Notes: generated from the letters alone by a model not told the origin. Counted from the stretch's first letter, positions 24,976-31,856 are shown. The stretch is DNA of 33,895 nt from Bacillota bacterium (GCA_023422005.1 JAEZSC010000070.1:1-33895); one strand, 5' to 3'. Numbers and translations are program-made.

Positions 24976-25154
24976 TATTATTGGTTCCCATTCTTGCTTT
25001 TTAGGAACGAAGACCGATGCAGCGGAGTTTTTTGTGCACGGTTCTCTCTGGTCGTTCGTTTGCCTCCGCCGGATAAACCGTCGTCGGCGTCATTGTTTTG
25101 GTTCAAAAATAATAGCAAAAGTTTTAATTCCAATTATGCTTCTTTACACAAGAT

Positions 25155-25217
25155 GGGTCCGAAGGTTTCCAAAGGGCGATCGGAAAGCCCTTTGGCTGCA
25201 TCCGCAGATGCAGGATC
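25155..25217 (+). repeat. Dispersed two-hairpin repeat, copy 3
   Basis: Shares ATGGG-CCGAAGGTTTCC and the CCAAAGGGC/GCCCTTTGG core with the other copies. The second stem is quite different in sequence but still perfectly paired: CTGCATC-CGCA-GATGCAG (25196-25213). Confidence 0.75.
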
Positions 25218-25221
25218 TTAC

Positions 25222-25251
25222 GGGAGCAGAGGGCATCAGCCCTCTGCTCCC
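25222..25251 (-). terminator. Hairpin at the end of the ABC operon
   Basis: 13-bp perfect stem GGGAGCAGAGGGC / GCCCTCTGCTCCC with a 4-nt loop. On the minus strand the loop TGAT contains the stop codon of the ABC ATPase gene. There is no U-run after it (GTAAGATCC), so it may act with the adjacent repeat or protect the mRNA 3' end rather than be a classical terminator. Confidence 0.45.
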
Positions 25252-26267
25252 TTCCCCTTCCAGCTTTGATACAGCTCCGCTATGATGTGTTCGATCGGAA
25301 CCCTTCTCACTTCAATGTCCCGAATACCCGGCACCATTGATGCCTCGGCGAACACCTCGCGCACGGTAATGTCCTTCAGATCAAACTCGTATTCATGCAC
25401 GATACCCTTGGATTCCCGGTGCCCGGCGGCGGTCAAGGCCGGCGGCGTTTCGTCCTCGGTGGTCAGCACCAGCCTGCGCAGGCCGCCCACGGTGCGGCGC
25501 AGCTCGTCAAAGCTGCCGTCAAAAGCCACATTGCCGTTGGACAGCAGCACGATGCGCCGCGCCATCTCCTCCAGGTCGTCCATGTCGTGGCTGGTCACGA
25601 CGATCGTCGTACCCTTTTCCCGGTTGAGCGCCTTCAAAAATTCGATGATCTGCCGTTTGGCCAGCACGTCCAGCCCCAGCGTGGGCTCGTCCAGCAGGAT
25701 GAGCTCCGGCTCGTGCAGAAGCAGCAGGCCTAGATCAGCGCGCATGCGCTGCCCCAGGCTCAGCTCCCGAGCAAAGGTGCCCATCAGCGGCCCCAGGTCC
25801 AGCAGATCCACGACGGTGGAGCGCATGCGCTCATAGCGCTCCTTGGGGATGTCCCACACGGCCTGCTTCCACTGAAAGCTGACCGATACCGGGTGATCCC
25901 ACCACAGCTCGGTGCGCTGGCCGAACAGCACGCCGATGCGCCCCATGAGTTCGATGCGGTTGCGTGCCGGGTTCAGGCCCAGCACGCGCACCTGGCCTTC
26001 CGTGGGCTGCAGGATACCGCTCAGAATTTTAATCGTCGTGCTCTTGCCCGCGCCGTTGGGGCCGGCATAAGCCAGGAATTCGCCGCGCTCCACCCGCAGC
26101 GACACGCCGCCCAGCGCGGCCACGGTGCGCCGCTGGGGGCGCGTCAGGTTGCGCAGCGCGTCGCGCAGCGTGCCCGAGCGCTGCAGTTGTGTGTAGTGCT
26201 TATGGACATTGCTAAGCTCAACGGCGGAAGCCGCGGTCGTGGTAGCGCACGGAACCTGTTGTGGCAT
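25236..26267 (-). CDS. ABC-2 type exporter, ATP-binding protein
   Basis: 343 residues. Walker A GPNGAGKST (69-77), Q-loop region FGQRTELWW, signature LSLGQRMRADLG, Walker B LILLDEPTLGLD, and switch His in VVTSHDMDD. An extended C-terminal tail (about 265-343) is normal for exporters of this group. The gene starts inside the end of the upstream permease gene: 50 bases overlap, with AAAGGAC 11 bases before the ATG. The preceding two genes are ABC-2 permeases of the DUF990/ABC2_membrane_6 kind. Together they form an exporter of unknown substrate. Confidence 0.9.
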   Translation of the reverse strand: MPQQVPCATTTAASAVELSNVHKHYTQLQRSGTLRDALRNLTRPQRRTVAALGGVSLRVERGEFLAYAGPNGAGKSTTIKILSGILQPTEGQVRVLGLNPARNRIELMGRIGVLFGQRTELWWDHPVSVSFQWKQAVWDIPKERYERMRSTVVDLLDLGPLMGTFARELSLGQRMRADLGLLLLHEPELILLDEPTLGLDVLAKRQIIEFLKALNREKGTTIVVTSHDMDDLEEMARRIVLLSNGNVAFDGSFDELRRTVGGLRRLVLTTEDETPPALTAAGHRESKGIVHEYEFDLKDITVREVFAEASMVPGIRDIEVRRVPIEHIIAELYQSWKGKGAEG

Positions 26268-27054
26268 AATGTTTCAGTCCTTTCTTGAATAAGAGTGCAG
26301 CAATCGTCATAAATAACACCGCCGCGGCCACCAGCAGCACAGCTGTACCGGCGGGCGCGCGGCCCAACAGCACGCTGGCCGGGAACCACGCCGCCATGCC
26401 CACCGGCAGCACCGTACACAGCGCCACCTGCACGCCTTGAGCCATGCCGCCCAGCGGATACATACGCGTGGTGGAAAACAGATCAAAGGTCGTCGTAGAG
26501 ATCTCCTCACCGGCCACCGGCGCATAGAACGCCACGGCGCTGGCAACGTAGGAGAAACCCAACATCACCGCCACCGAGCACAATACGCCGAAGGCCAGCG
26601 CCGCCAGCCACAGCGGCGTCACCACCAGCGCCAGCCGCTGCACGGCCCAGGCCGTGACGCCCGCGCCGCACAGCAGCATGCTGCTGCCGGAAACCGGTAT
26701 GAAGCCGTCGGTGATCAGCTGCATCCAGATGGGAACCGGCTGCAGCAGCATGTGGTCCAGCTGCCCGCGGCCGATGCGACGGCTGATGTGGCCCACGTTG
26801 TTCATCATCAGAAACAGCAGGAACACGCCCTCAACCAGCATCGAGTAACCCAGCATCAGCAGGATTTCCGGCCGGCTCATGCCGCCGATGCCGCCAAAGC
26901 GCTCACTCAGCAGCAGTACGCCGGTGATTGCGGAAACATTGCTGATGAGGTCGGTAAGAATGTTCAGCAGGCAGATCTTCGTATCACGCAGAAACCAGCC
27001 GGCATCGATGCGCGCATACACACCCCACAGGTAAAACAGCCTGCGCAGGGTCAT
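26218..27054 (-). CDS. ABC-2 type permease (second subunit)
   Basis: About 278 residues from ATG 27054 with GGTGG about 10 bases upstream; the frame extends to a TTG at 27108 that would overlap the upstream gene. About six hydrophobic segments. The cytosolic loop GGMSRPEILLMLGYSMLVEG and the sequence HISRRIGRGQLDHMLLQPVP after the second segment are typical for the ABC2_membrane_6 (DUF990) family. It pairs with the upstream permease as a heterodimer with the ATPase gene downstream. Confidence 0.82.
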   Translation of the reverse strand: MTLRRLFYLWGVYARIDAGWFLRDTKICLLNILTDLISNVSAITGVLLLSERFGGIGGMSRPEILLMLGYSMLVEGVFLLFLMMNNVGHISRRIGRGQLDHMLLQPVPIWMQLITDGFIPVSGSSMLLCGAGVTAWAVQRLALVVTPLWLAALAFGVLCSVAVMLGFSYVASAVAFYAPVAGEEISTTTFDLFSTTRMYPLGGMAQGVQVALCTVLPVGMAAWFPASVLLGRAPAGTAVLLVAAAVLFMTIAALLFKKGLKHYATTGSVRYHDRGFRR

Positions 27055-27061
27055 CCAAAAC

Positions 27062-27856
27062 TTAACCACCAAAGGACACCATCCTTTCTTCACTCTTGCG
27101 GAAGGCAATCAACGCCAATGGCCACAGCACGGCGTTCCACGCAATCTGCAGCGCCAACAGCCGCGGCGCCTGGCCAAGCCCCACATAGATGGAGAGCGGC
27201 GCTCCGGCCACCGAGCCGAAGGGAAGCAGGCTCAGCACATCACCGACGCCCCAGGGCAGAAGCGCAAAGGGGATCACCGCGCCGGAAAACAGATTGACCA
27301 CGGCGTTGCGTATCGTGTGCGCCATCCAGCTGGCGTCCTTGATGCGCACGGCCAGCGAGGCGAAGATGAAGTCCATGGCAAAGCCCAGCGAGATGGACAG
27401 TGCCAGGCTCAGCGCAAACAGCGCACCCCGCCCCGCCGTGGCCGGCAACGCCGCCACGCCCAACAGCGGAGCCGCCAGCAGCGTGGGCAGCGCGCAGAAG
27501 CCCAGCGCCGGCAGCCAGCGTCCCACCGTCTCCGCCATGATCTGCGGCAGCACCGGCAGCGGGCGCATGCTGCGGTTGATGATGGACCCTTCCCAGAAAG
27601 ATGTGGACGCCGGCGTCACCACGTTGAGCTGCTCGGAAAACACCGAGGAGATCAGCGAATACGTGAGCACCTGCTGCAACATCATGCCGCCGGTGTCCGC
27701 GCCGGCGGTGAACACCGACCGCCAGATCAGCAGCAGAACCGCCAGCTGCACCAGCCTCAGCGCGTAGCTGCTCAGGACATAAAGAACGCCTCCATCGAAG
27801 GCATGCGTGGCGCACAGCAGCGCCAGCCGCGCGTAGTGCTTCCAATTGCGTAACAT
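27062..27856 (-). CDS. ABC-2 type permease (first subunit)
   Basis: 264 residues with about six membrane segments; NRSMRPLPVLPQIMAETVGRW after the second segment corresponds to the conserved cytosolic coupling loop of the same family as its neighbour. The ATG has GAGAGAGGATGAG upstream. The T8 of a strong terminator ends just 21 bases before this start, and I see no promoter between, so expression should depend on read-through from the short gene at 27935-28099. Seven bases separate it from the next permease. Confidence 0.82.
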   Translation of the reverse strand: MLRNWKHYARLALLCATHAFDGGVLYVLSSYALRLVQLAVLLLIWRSVFTAGADTGGMMLQQVLTYSLISSVFSEQLNVVTPASTSFWEGSIINRSMRPLPVLPQIMAETVGRWLPALGFCALPTLLAAPLLGVAALPATAGRGALFALSLALSISLGFAMDFIFASLAVRIKDASWMAHTIRNAVVNLFSGAVIPFALLPWGVGDVLSLLPFGSVAGAPLSIYVGLGQAPRLLALQIAWNAVLWPLALIAFRKSEERMVSFGG

Positions 27857-27876
27857 AACTCATCCTCTCTCCGGGC

Positions 27877-27915
27877 AAAAAAAAGCCCGGGCAGGCTCAA
27901 ACGGCCTTCCCGGGC
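27877..27915 (-). terminator. Strong intrinsic terminator / candidate attenuator before the ABC operon
   Basis: Minus strand: GCCCGGGAAGG, 9-nt loop, CCTGCCCGGGC, then eight T. The stem is 11 bp with one mismatch. A further GCCCGG follows the T-run, so the right arm can alternatively pair with it across the T8, giving mutually exclusive structures near the ribosome binding site of the first permease. It lies 20 bases behind the 54-codon gene's stop. Confidence 0.85.
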
Positions 27916-27934
27916 GCTAACACCGCTTAGTATC

Positions 27935-28099
27935 CTAAAGCGCGCACCTTGTGAGCATGAAAGGCGAACCGTTTGCAGCCAAGTTGTCCCTAAAAAGGGC
28001 AGACTTCTCCCCTGCAACGGCCATCTTAAACGTGTAGCCCTTGATGCACTCGGCGTTAACGAACACTTCCTCGCCGGAGCGAAGCATCGTCAGGTTCAT
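27935..28099 (-). CDS. 54-residue protein upstream of the ABC exporter (unknown)
   Basis: The ATG at 28099 has GGGAGGTGAAAGG upstream; an earlier in-frame Met is in the promoter region. The gene has its own promoter (28132-28160), site and terminator, so it is very likely expressed. The product MNLTMLRSGEEVFVNAECIK... ends ...PFMLTRCAL; it has two Cys (positions 18 and 52), no signal peptide and no transmembrane segment. I do not recognise the family. Either the product acts itself (for example as an export substrate or sensor for the ABC system) or its translation governs the downstream terminator. Confidence 0.6.
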   Translation of the reverse strand: MNLTMLRSGEEVFVNAECIKGYTFKMAVAGEKSALFRDNLAANGSPFMLTRCAL

Positions 28100-28131
28100 C
28101 CTTTCACCTCCCTGTCGAAAAATACTTTGTG

Positions 28132-28160
28132 ATTTTAGCATGTGATCCATAAGTTGTAAA
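28132..28160 (-). promoter_or_regulatory. Sigma-A type promoter of the 54-codon gene / ABC operon
   Basis: Minus strand: -35 TTTACA (28155-28160), 17-bp spacer, -10 TAAAAT (28132-28137). Predicted start near 28125, about 26 nt before the ATG at 28099. The stretch 28161-28261 upstream of it holds nothing else clear. Confidence 0.7.
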
Positions 28161-28261
28161 GCGTTTGTTGCGAATGCATTCCCTCAGGGGTGGATCAACG
28201 CTATCTGCACGCTGCGGTTCATCAACTCTCTATGCAACTTAAAGCCACTCTTTGCATAATC

Positions 28262-29409
28262 CTATATTCCAACATAAGCGCCTTGCGCTTTAGCCTTCTT
28301 ATTCTCATACATCAGCAGATCAATGTGTTTCAGAAAATCATCCGGCTTCATTTTTGAACCCGGCACATAGCAGTCAAAACCTATCGAAAAGCCTATTTTG
28401 TATGGACGCTGATCCTCCTGGTTGAAATGTTCCGCATTGGTGTGAATCCGCTGCACAACCTGCTTGAGCGCAACGGGGTCATTCATTCCAACAATAATCA
28501 CAAACTCGTCTCCGCCATACCGTGCCAGGAAATCGTTGGGCCGCAAACTCTTTCGTATAATCTGAACGGCATCCTTGAGCGCCGCATCCCCCGCCTCATG
28601 CCCCAGGGTGTCGTTGATGGATTTGAACTTGTCCAAGTCCAGAAGGATAGCGGAGAAGGACTTCTCTTCCGTGCTGGCCCGCACTTTTGCCTTGATATAG
28701 CCATCCAACTGCCTGCGGTTATATGCGCCTGTAAGGTAGTCCGTGTTCAACCCACGATCCTGGATATTAAATATACGATCAAGATGGAGACCATCATGCC
28801 AGACCAATTAGTTGTAACACCATAATTGAACATCTGAAGTGTTGTACCAAGCAATTGAGGGATAAAGAACAACAGCATTGATCCATAGTGTCTGGGCTCC
28901 AGAAGCTTGCGATTCAGGATTACTAGGATCAAGGAATACACGAGCATCATATAGCAGTAAGCTACATGCACATAAAATAACGACCCGCGATGGTAGATGT
29001 TCTGCGCGTCGACATAAAAAAACCAACCCGTGACGACGCTGGCAATGCTGATAACTGCGTTTATGGAGAGCAAGACCAGAAGCACCCAGGCTGTTCTTTT
29101 TATACGCCTTTCGCTTTGGAAAATATGGAAGTCGGCATAGATGATCCAAATGCACGGCCCCACCGGTGCAAGAACATAAAGCAAAACATTAAAAATGGTA
29201 TTGAGCTGCAGATTCAAAGCACCGGGCAATCCGTTAAATATCCAAGCCAGGATGTCGATGACGAGCATGACCATATTGGCCTGAACCAGTGAGATAAAGA
29301 GTTTGTAATGTAAAAATGCCCTTTCGGAGCGACTGTAGGCATTGATATAGATCATGGACAAAACAATGAAGGAGATGATGCTTGAATCCAGCGTTTTCAG
29401 TGTTTGCAT
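28262..29409 (-). pseudogene. Membrane diguanylate cyclase (GGDEF) broken by a frameshift
   Basis: Two overlapping frames. The first (29409-28747, 220 codons) has about seven hydrophobic segments ending ...GMMVSILIVYLI; the second continues as ...NIQDRGLNTDYLTGAYNRRQLDGYI and contains a complete GGDEF domain with RYGGDEFVIIVG. Adding one A at 28768-28771 (TTTAATATCC to TTTAAATATCC) gives IVYLNIQDRGLNTDYLTG, the expected joint. So a one-base deletion, real or a sequencing error, separates sensor and output. The start ATG has CTGGAGG upstream, and a strong promoter lies before it. If intact, the product would make c-di-GMP; the active site motif is preserved. It precedes the SipW-type matrix genes by about 2.5 kb. 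Confidence 0.85.
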
Positions 29410-29463
29410 CGCAACCTCCAGAACACTCCATGAGCGCGGACCCTAAGAGCATCAATGAATACC

Positions 29464-29492
29464 ATTATAGTGGGAGTCTCTCCAGAAGTCAA
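29464..29492 (-). promoter_or_regulatory. Sigma-A type promoter of the diguanylate cyclase gene
   Basis: Minus strand: -35 TTGACT (29487-29492), 17-bp spacer, -10 TATAAT (29464-29469). Close to consensus. Predicted start about 29457, 48 nt before the ATG. Confidence 0.8.
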
Positions 29493-29600
29493 AAATCGAC
29501 AGCTCGTTAAACACATGAACACCGATTGTGTATCGCAATACCGGAGGACATGCCTTGCTCAGAAAAAGCAAAACGATGGAATAACCCATCGGGTTTGTTT

Positions 29601-29623
29601 TGGTCTGGGTGAGAGGACTTGAA
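29601..29623 (-). other. tRNA-Pro 3'-end fragment A (possible attachment site)
   Basis: TGGTCTGGGTGAGAGGACTT plus GAA is identical to the first 23 bases of the minus-strand tRNA-Pro at 31225-31301, i.e. its last 23 nt including CCA. A degenerate hairpin (CGATGG-AATAA-CCCATCG, 29574-29591) lies behind it, as behind the full tRNA. No 5' half is present. Confidence 0.75.
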
Positions 29624-29742
29624 GGGCATTGGGCTTTCACCCAATAGGCCTGACCGTCCCATTCAGTTCACATTGTTTCCTTGCTTCGCAGATCGTGTTC
29701 GGTTTTGACATGCTTTGCGTGGAGATTCTGCGCCTCCCATAT

Positions 29743-29791
29743 GACCAAAACAAAAACCGGTGGGATGAACCCACCGGTCTTTGTTTTGGTC
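29743..29791 (-). terminator. Terminator hairpin attached to tRNA fragment B
   Basis: A stem of up to 22 bp with one mismatch: GACCAAAACAAA-A-ACCGGTGGG / CCCACCGGT-C-TTTGTTTTGGTC, loop ATGAA. The right arm runs into the tRNA-like CCA end. The core differs from the one behind the intact tRNA (CCGATGGG/CCCATCGG) by a paired A-T to G-C change. Confidence 0.65.
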
Positions 29792-29815
29792 TGGGTGAGA
29801 GGACTTGAACCTCCG
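29787..29815 (-). other. tRNA-Pro 3'-end fragment B (possible attachment site)
   Basis: 29 bases identical to the 3' end of the tRNA-Pro at 31225-31301 (acceptor 3' strand, CCA, T-arm and one further base). Beyond 29815 the similarity stops abruptly. The upstream sequence cannot supply a matching acceptor 5' strand or D-arm, so it is not a working tRNA gene. Confidence 0.8.
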
Positions 29816-29859
29816 TTGCCATCAACAAAGCAACGAAGGCAAAGGCTTAGCCGATCCCA

Positions 29860-30831
29860 CTAATCTTCTTTCGCCCGGAACGACCGCATAAACTCATCCA
29901 TGCGGTCTTTTTGGGCCTGGGTCAGCCTCCCATACTGCTCGCCGAACAGACCGTAATAGTATCCGTCTATCCCGCAGGCCATGTAGACAATCCAATAATG
30001 CGATTCATCCACCATTCCGTTGCTCTCCATGCGACAAAGCCATTGCCCGCCTACTTGCTCTACACTGGTAATGACCTCTCCGAAAGCATGGTAACCTTCA
30101 GGGTAAAGGTCTTCTATGTTCAGCGAATCCAACATCGCCTGTGCGTTGACCTCCGTCCAGGTATAGCCGGGGGCGTCCTCAAAGGAACGGACGGCTACAT
30201 ACATGCCGTATTTCTTATCAGGGCTGAAAAACTGCATGGTATCAGCGTCTTCCTCAAGAGGTTCGCGGGTCCATCCGGCCGGCACGGTCACCGTATAGCC
30301 GTTGCGATCATCCTGGTAACGGGTGCCCGGTGCCGAAGCAGCGAGGTCAGCCAGCGCCTGCACACCGAATGCGAAAGCCAACATCAGCAGCATAGGAACC
30401 AGGACCACCAACGGCGCATTCCAGTAGATATGCGGGTTATAGCGCCGCTCGCCGTAAAAATTGAGCCCGATGTCGCCTTCCCGGAAAATCATCACAAGCG
30501 AATAGAACGGAATTAATATTTTCAGCGTATGGACACCGGACTTGCCCCAATCATGCACGCGCTTGATGCTAGAGAGAATGATCACGGCCACGTTCAGCAA
30601 ACTCAGTGTAATTACGCTGATAGCTGTAAACATCCTGAAAATATTTGGAGCGTTCTCCGAGGCCGTCACCACCGTCTCTCCGAGTGAGCTGCCGATGTTT
30701 GCCAACAGCACGACATAGAATAGCTGAGCTCTGCCCATACGGCCGTGGGGACTGAACAGCGTAAAATAGCCGTATCTACTGGGCGCGAGTATCACATCCG
30801 GCGCGGGAAGAGGTTCGAGTGATGTCTGCAT
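29860..30831 (-). CDS. DUF805 membrane protein with a C-terminal extracytoplasmic domain
   Basis: 323 residues, ATG preceded by GAGGAGG at 7 bases. Residues about 25-135 are a DUF805 domain: FSPHGRMGRAQLFYVVLL, then IKRVHDWGKSG, then DIGLNFYGE, with three hydrophobic segments. A further segment at about 140-160 is followed by a soluble domain of about 155 residues beginning NGYTVTVPAGWTREPLEED, which resembles the PsbP/DUF1795-like fold of many Firmicutes lipoproteins. DUF805 proteins are of unknown function. It lies between tRNA-Pro and its fragment B, the position of cargo in an integrated element. It ends 45 bases before fragment B. Confidence 0.75.
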   Translation of the reverse strand: MQTSLEPLPAPDVILAPSRYGYFTLFSPHGRMGRAQLFYVVLLANIGSSLGETVVTASENAPNIFRMFTAISVITLSLLNVAVIILSSIKRVHDWGKSGVHTLKILIPFYSLVMIFREGDIGLNFYGERRYNPHIYWNAPLVVLVPMLLMLAFAFGVQALADLAASAPGTRYQDDRNGYTVTVPAGWTREPLEEDADTMQFFSPDKKYGMYVAVRSFEDAPGYTWTEVNAQAMLDSLNIEDLYPEGYHAFGEVITSVEQVGGQWLCRMESNGMVDESHYWIVYMACGIDGYYYGLFGEQYGRLTQAQKDRMDEFMRSFRAKED

Positions 30832-30892
30832 ACGGAAATCCTCCTCGGTTGGTTTATGGATGTTGCATTAAAAGAGGAAATATATACATACT

Positions 30893-30921
30893 ATAATAGT
30901 CGATAAGGTTGATAAAAACAA
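30893..30921 (-). promoter_or_regulatory. Candidate promoter of the DUF805 gene
   Basis: Minus strand: -35 TTGTTT (30916-30921), 17-bp spacer, -10 TATTAT (30893-30898). The -35 is weak. The surrounding stretch 30870-31000 is AT-rich. A 7-bp inverted repeat TACTGTA/TACAGTA lies at 31008-31038. Confidence 0.4.
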
Positions 30922-31039
30922 CGGCAATACTTCCATATCTGCAATATTACGACAAGTAAGCATAAATCAGGTATCAGAAGAGATGATTCGTTACTAAAAC
31001 CATGAGGTACTGTAATGAATATGGACTATGATACAGTAT

Positions 31040-31154
31040 GGCGCACGACCGCTCCGCTCTGCTCGCGGTACCCGTGCGCCCGTTTTCGCCTGCAAAACAA
31101 CCCAAAGGGGTTATTTTGCGAGCGGAGAAAACCCCTTGAACCCCGATGGGGTTC
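31040..31154. other. Highly structured GC-rich intergenic block, three hairpins
   Basis: Hairpin 1: GGCGCACG-ACCGC / GCGGT-ACC-CGTGCGCC (31040-31080). Hairpin 2: GTTTTC ... CAAAA-C-AACCC / GGGTT-A-TTTTG ... GAAAAC (31082-31132). Hairpin 3: GAACCCC-GAT-GGGGTTC (31138-31154). The block is GC-rich in AT-rich surroundings and codes for nothing plausible. It could be a non-coding RNA, a REP-like element or part of an integrated element. Confidence 0.5.
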
Positions 31155-31183
31155 TACGACTCCGGAGGTTTAGGCTTCCACCA

Positions 31184-31226
31184 CATAACAAAAACCGATG
31201 GGATAAACCCATCGGTTTTTGTTATG
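31184..31226 (-). terminator. Intrinsic terminator of tRNA-Pro
   Basis: A perfect 19-bp stem CATAACAAAAACCGATGGG / CCCATCGGTTTTTGTTATG with a 5-nt loop; U-rich on both strands. On the minus strand it directly follows the tRNA 3' end and its arm overlaps the encoded CCA. Confidence 0.85.
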
Positions 31227-31301
31227 GTCTGGGTGAGAGGACTTGAACCTCCGGCCTCTTGAACCCCATTCAAGCACGCTACCAAACTGCGCCACACCCA
31301 G
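31225..31301 (-). tRNA. tRNA-Pro (anticodon GGG)
   Basis: 77 nt with encoded CCA. Acceptor CTGGGTG/CACCCAG (C1-G72 as in tRNA-Pro), D-stem GCGC/GCGT, anticodon stem CTTGA/TCAAG around loop ATGGGGT with anticodon GGG at positions 3-5, T-arm GGAGG-TTCAAGT-CCTCT, discriminator A. It reads CCC and CCU proline codons. Flanked by its own promoter and terminator. Its 3' end is repeated twice downstream. Confidence 0.93.
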
Positions 31302-31319
31302 TCAAACGAGGCAAGGGTT

Positions 31320-31348
31320 ATTATACATAAAACACCGATGGGATGCAA
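31320..31348 (-). promoter_or_regulatory. Promoter of tRNA-Pro
   Basis: Minus strand: -35 TTGCAT (31343-31348), 17-bp spacer, -10 TATAAT (31320-31325). Predicted start about 31313, 12 nt before the mature 5' end. Confidence 0.8.
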
Positions 31349-31442
31349 GCATTTCTTGACCGTAATTCAAAGTTGCTGAGCATAGCTAAGCTCCTTCCGG
31401 TAAATCCCTTGCCATTATCGTCCACATGCTGCTGATATTGCG

Positions 31443-31571
31443 TTAACTTAAGTGATTGCGTTTATGCTTAACAAGAACCTTCCATAGGCTGTAGGAAGAA
31501 AGGATATATTTTTTAGAAATAGCATTCCAATTTTTTGTTTCGAATAACTGGTAATACAAATGTCCACACAT
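31443..31571 (-). CDS. Possible 42-residue protein (unknown)
   Basis: In an otherwise empty gap, an ATG at 31571 stands 6 bases behind a perfect AAGGAGG (31578-31584) on the minus strand. The frame runs 42 codons to TAA: MCGHLYYQLFETKNWNAISK and so on, ending in a basic tail LVKHKRNHLS. AT-rich codon use. No clear promoter or known motif. Rare perfect site spacing is the only positive evidence. The rest of 31349-31709 shows no other gene. Confidence 0.35.
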   Translation of the reverse strand: MCGHLYYQLFETKNWNAISKKYILSSYSLWKVLVKHKRNHLS

Positions 31572-31709
31572 ACCAATCCTCCTTACCATTTAATAAAATG
31601 CATTCATTTTTGATATAATTTACCAATTTCAACAGAGTTCGACATTATTCTCTGTTATGTCTCTTTCATTTGTTTTATTGTGCTGCTCAGCAATCAAAAT
31701 AACCCGCTA

Positions 31710-31749
31710 ATAAGATTGAAATAAGATCTCAATAAGATTGCGATAAGAT
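31710..31749 (+). promoter_or_regulatory. Four ATAAGAT boxes at 11-bp spacing
   Basis: ATAAGAT occurs at 31710, 31721, 31732 and 31743, exactly 11 bp apart, the last two overlapping the -35 of the promoter of the SipW-type genes. Direct repeats with 11-bp period are the usual binding sites of OmpR/PhoB-type response regulators. No such gene is in the window. Confidence 0.65.
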
Positions 31750-31765
31750 TATTGTGTGCTATGAT
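31738..31765 (+). promoter_or_regulatory. Promoter of the SipW-type gene cluster
   Basis: -35 TTGCGA (31738-31743), 16-bp spacer, -10 TATGAT (31760-31765). Predicted start about 31772, giving an 85-nt leader that contains the palindrome CAGGCTTAAGCCTG (31821-31834) shortly before the ribosome binding site of the first gene. Confidence 0.55.
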
Positions 31766-31856
31766 GTGCACGTAAGAGGAATAGATAACCATTACCGGGG
31801 GATACTACCAGAGACATTAACAGGCTTAAGCCTGTATGTAGAAGGAGAGTCACAAC

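Noticed and set aside
28747..28807. Programmed frameshift in the diguanylate cyclase
   Set aside because: No X-XXY-YYZ slippery heptamer, upstream Shine-Dalgarno stimulator or downstream pseudoknot was seen; a simple one-base deletion explains the overlap.
29787..29863. Second tRNA gene at fragment B
   Set aside because: Only the last 29 nt match. No acceptor 5' strand, D-arm or anticodon arm of the right size can be formed from the upstream sequence.
31710..31749. CRISPR-like array
   Set aside because: The repeated unit is only 7 bp with 4-bp gaps. No spacers of CRISPR size and no cas genes; a regulator-binding array fits better.
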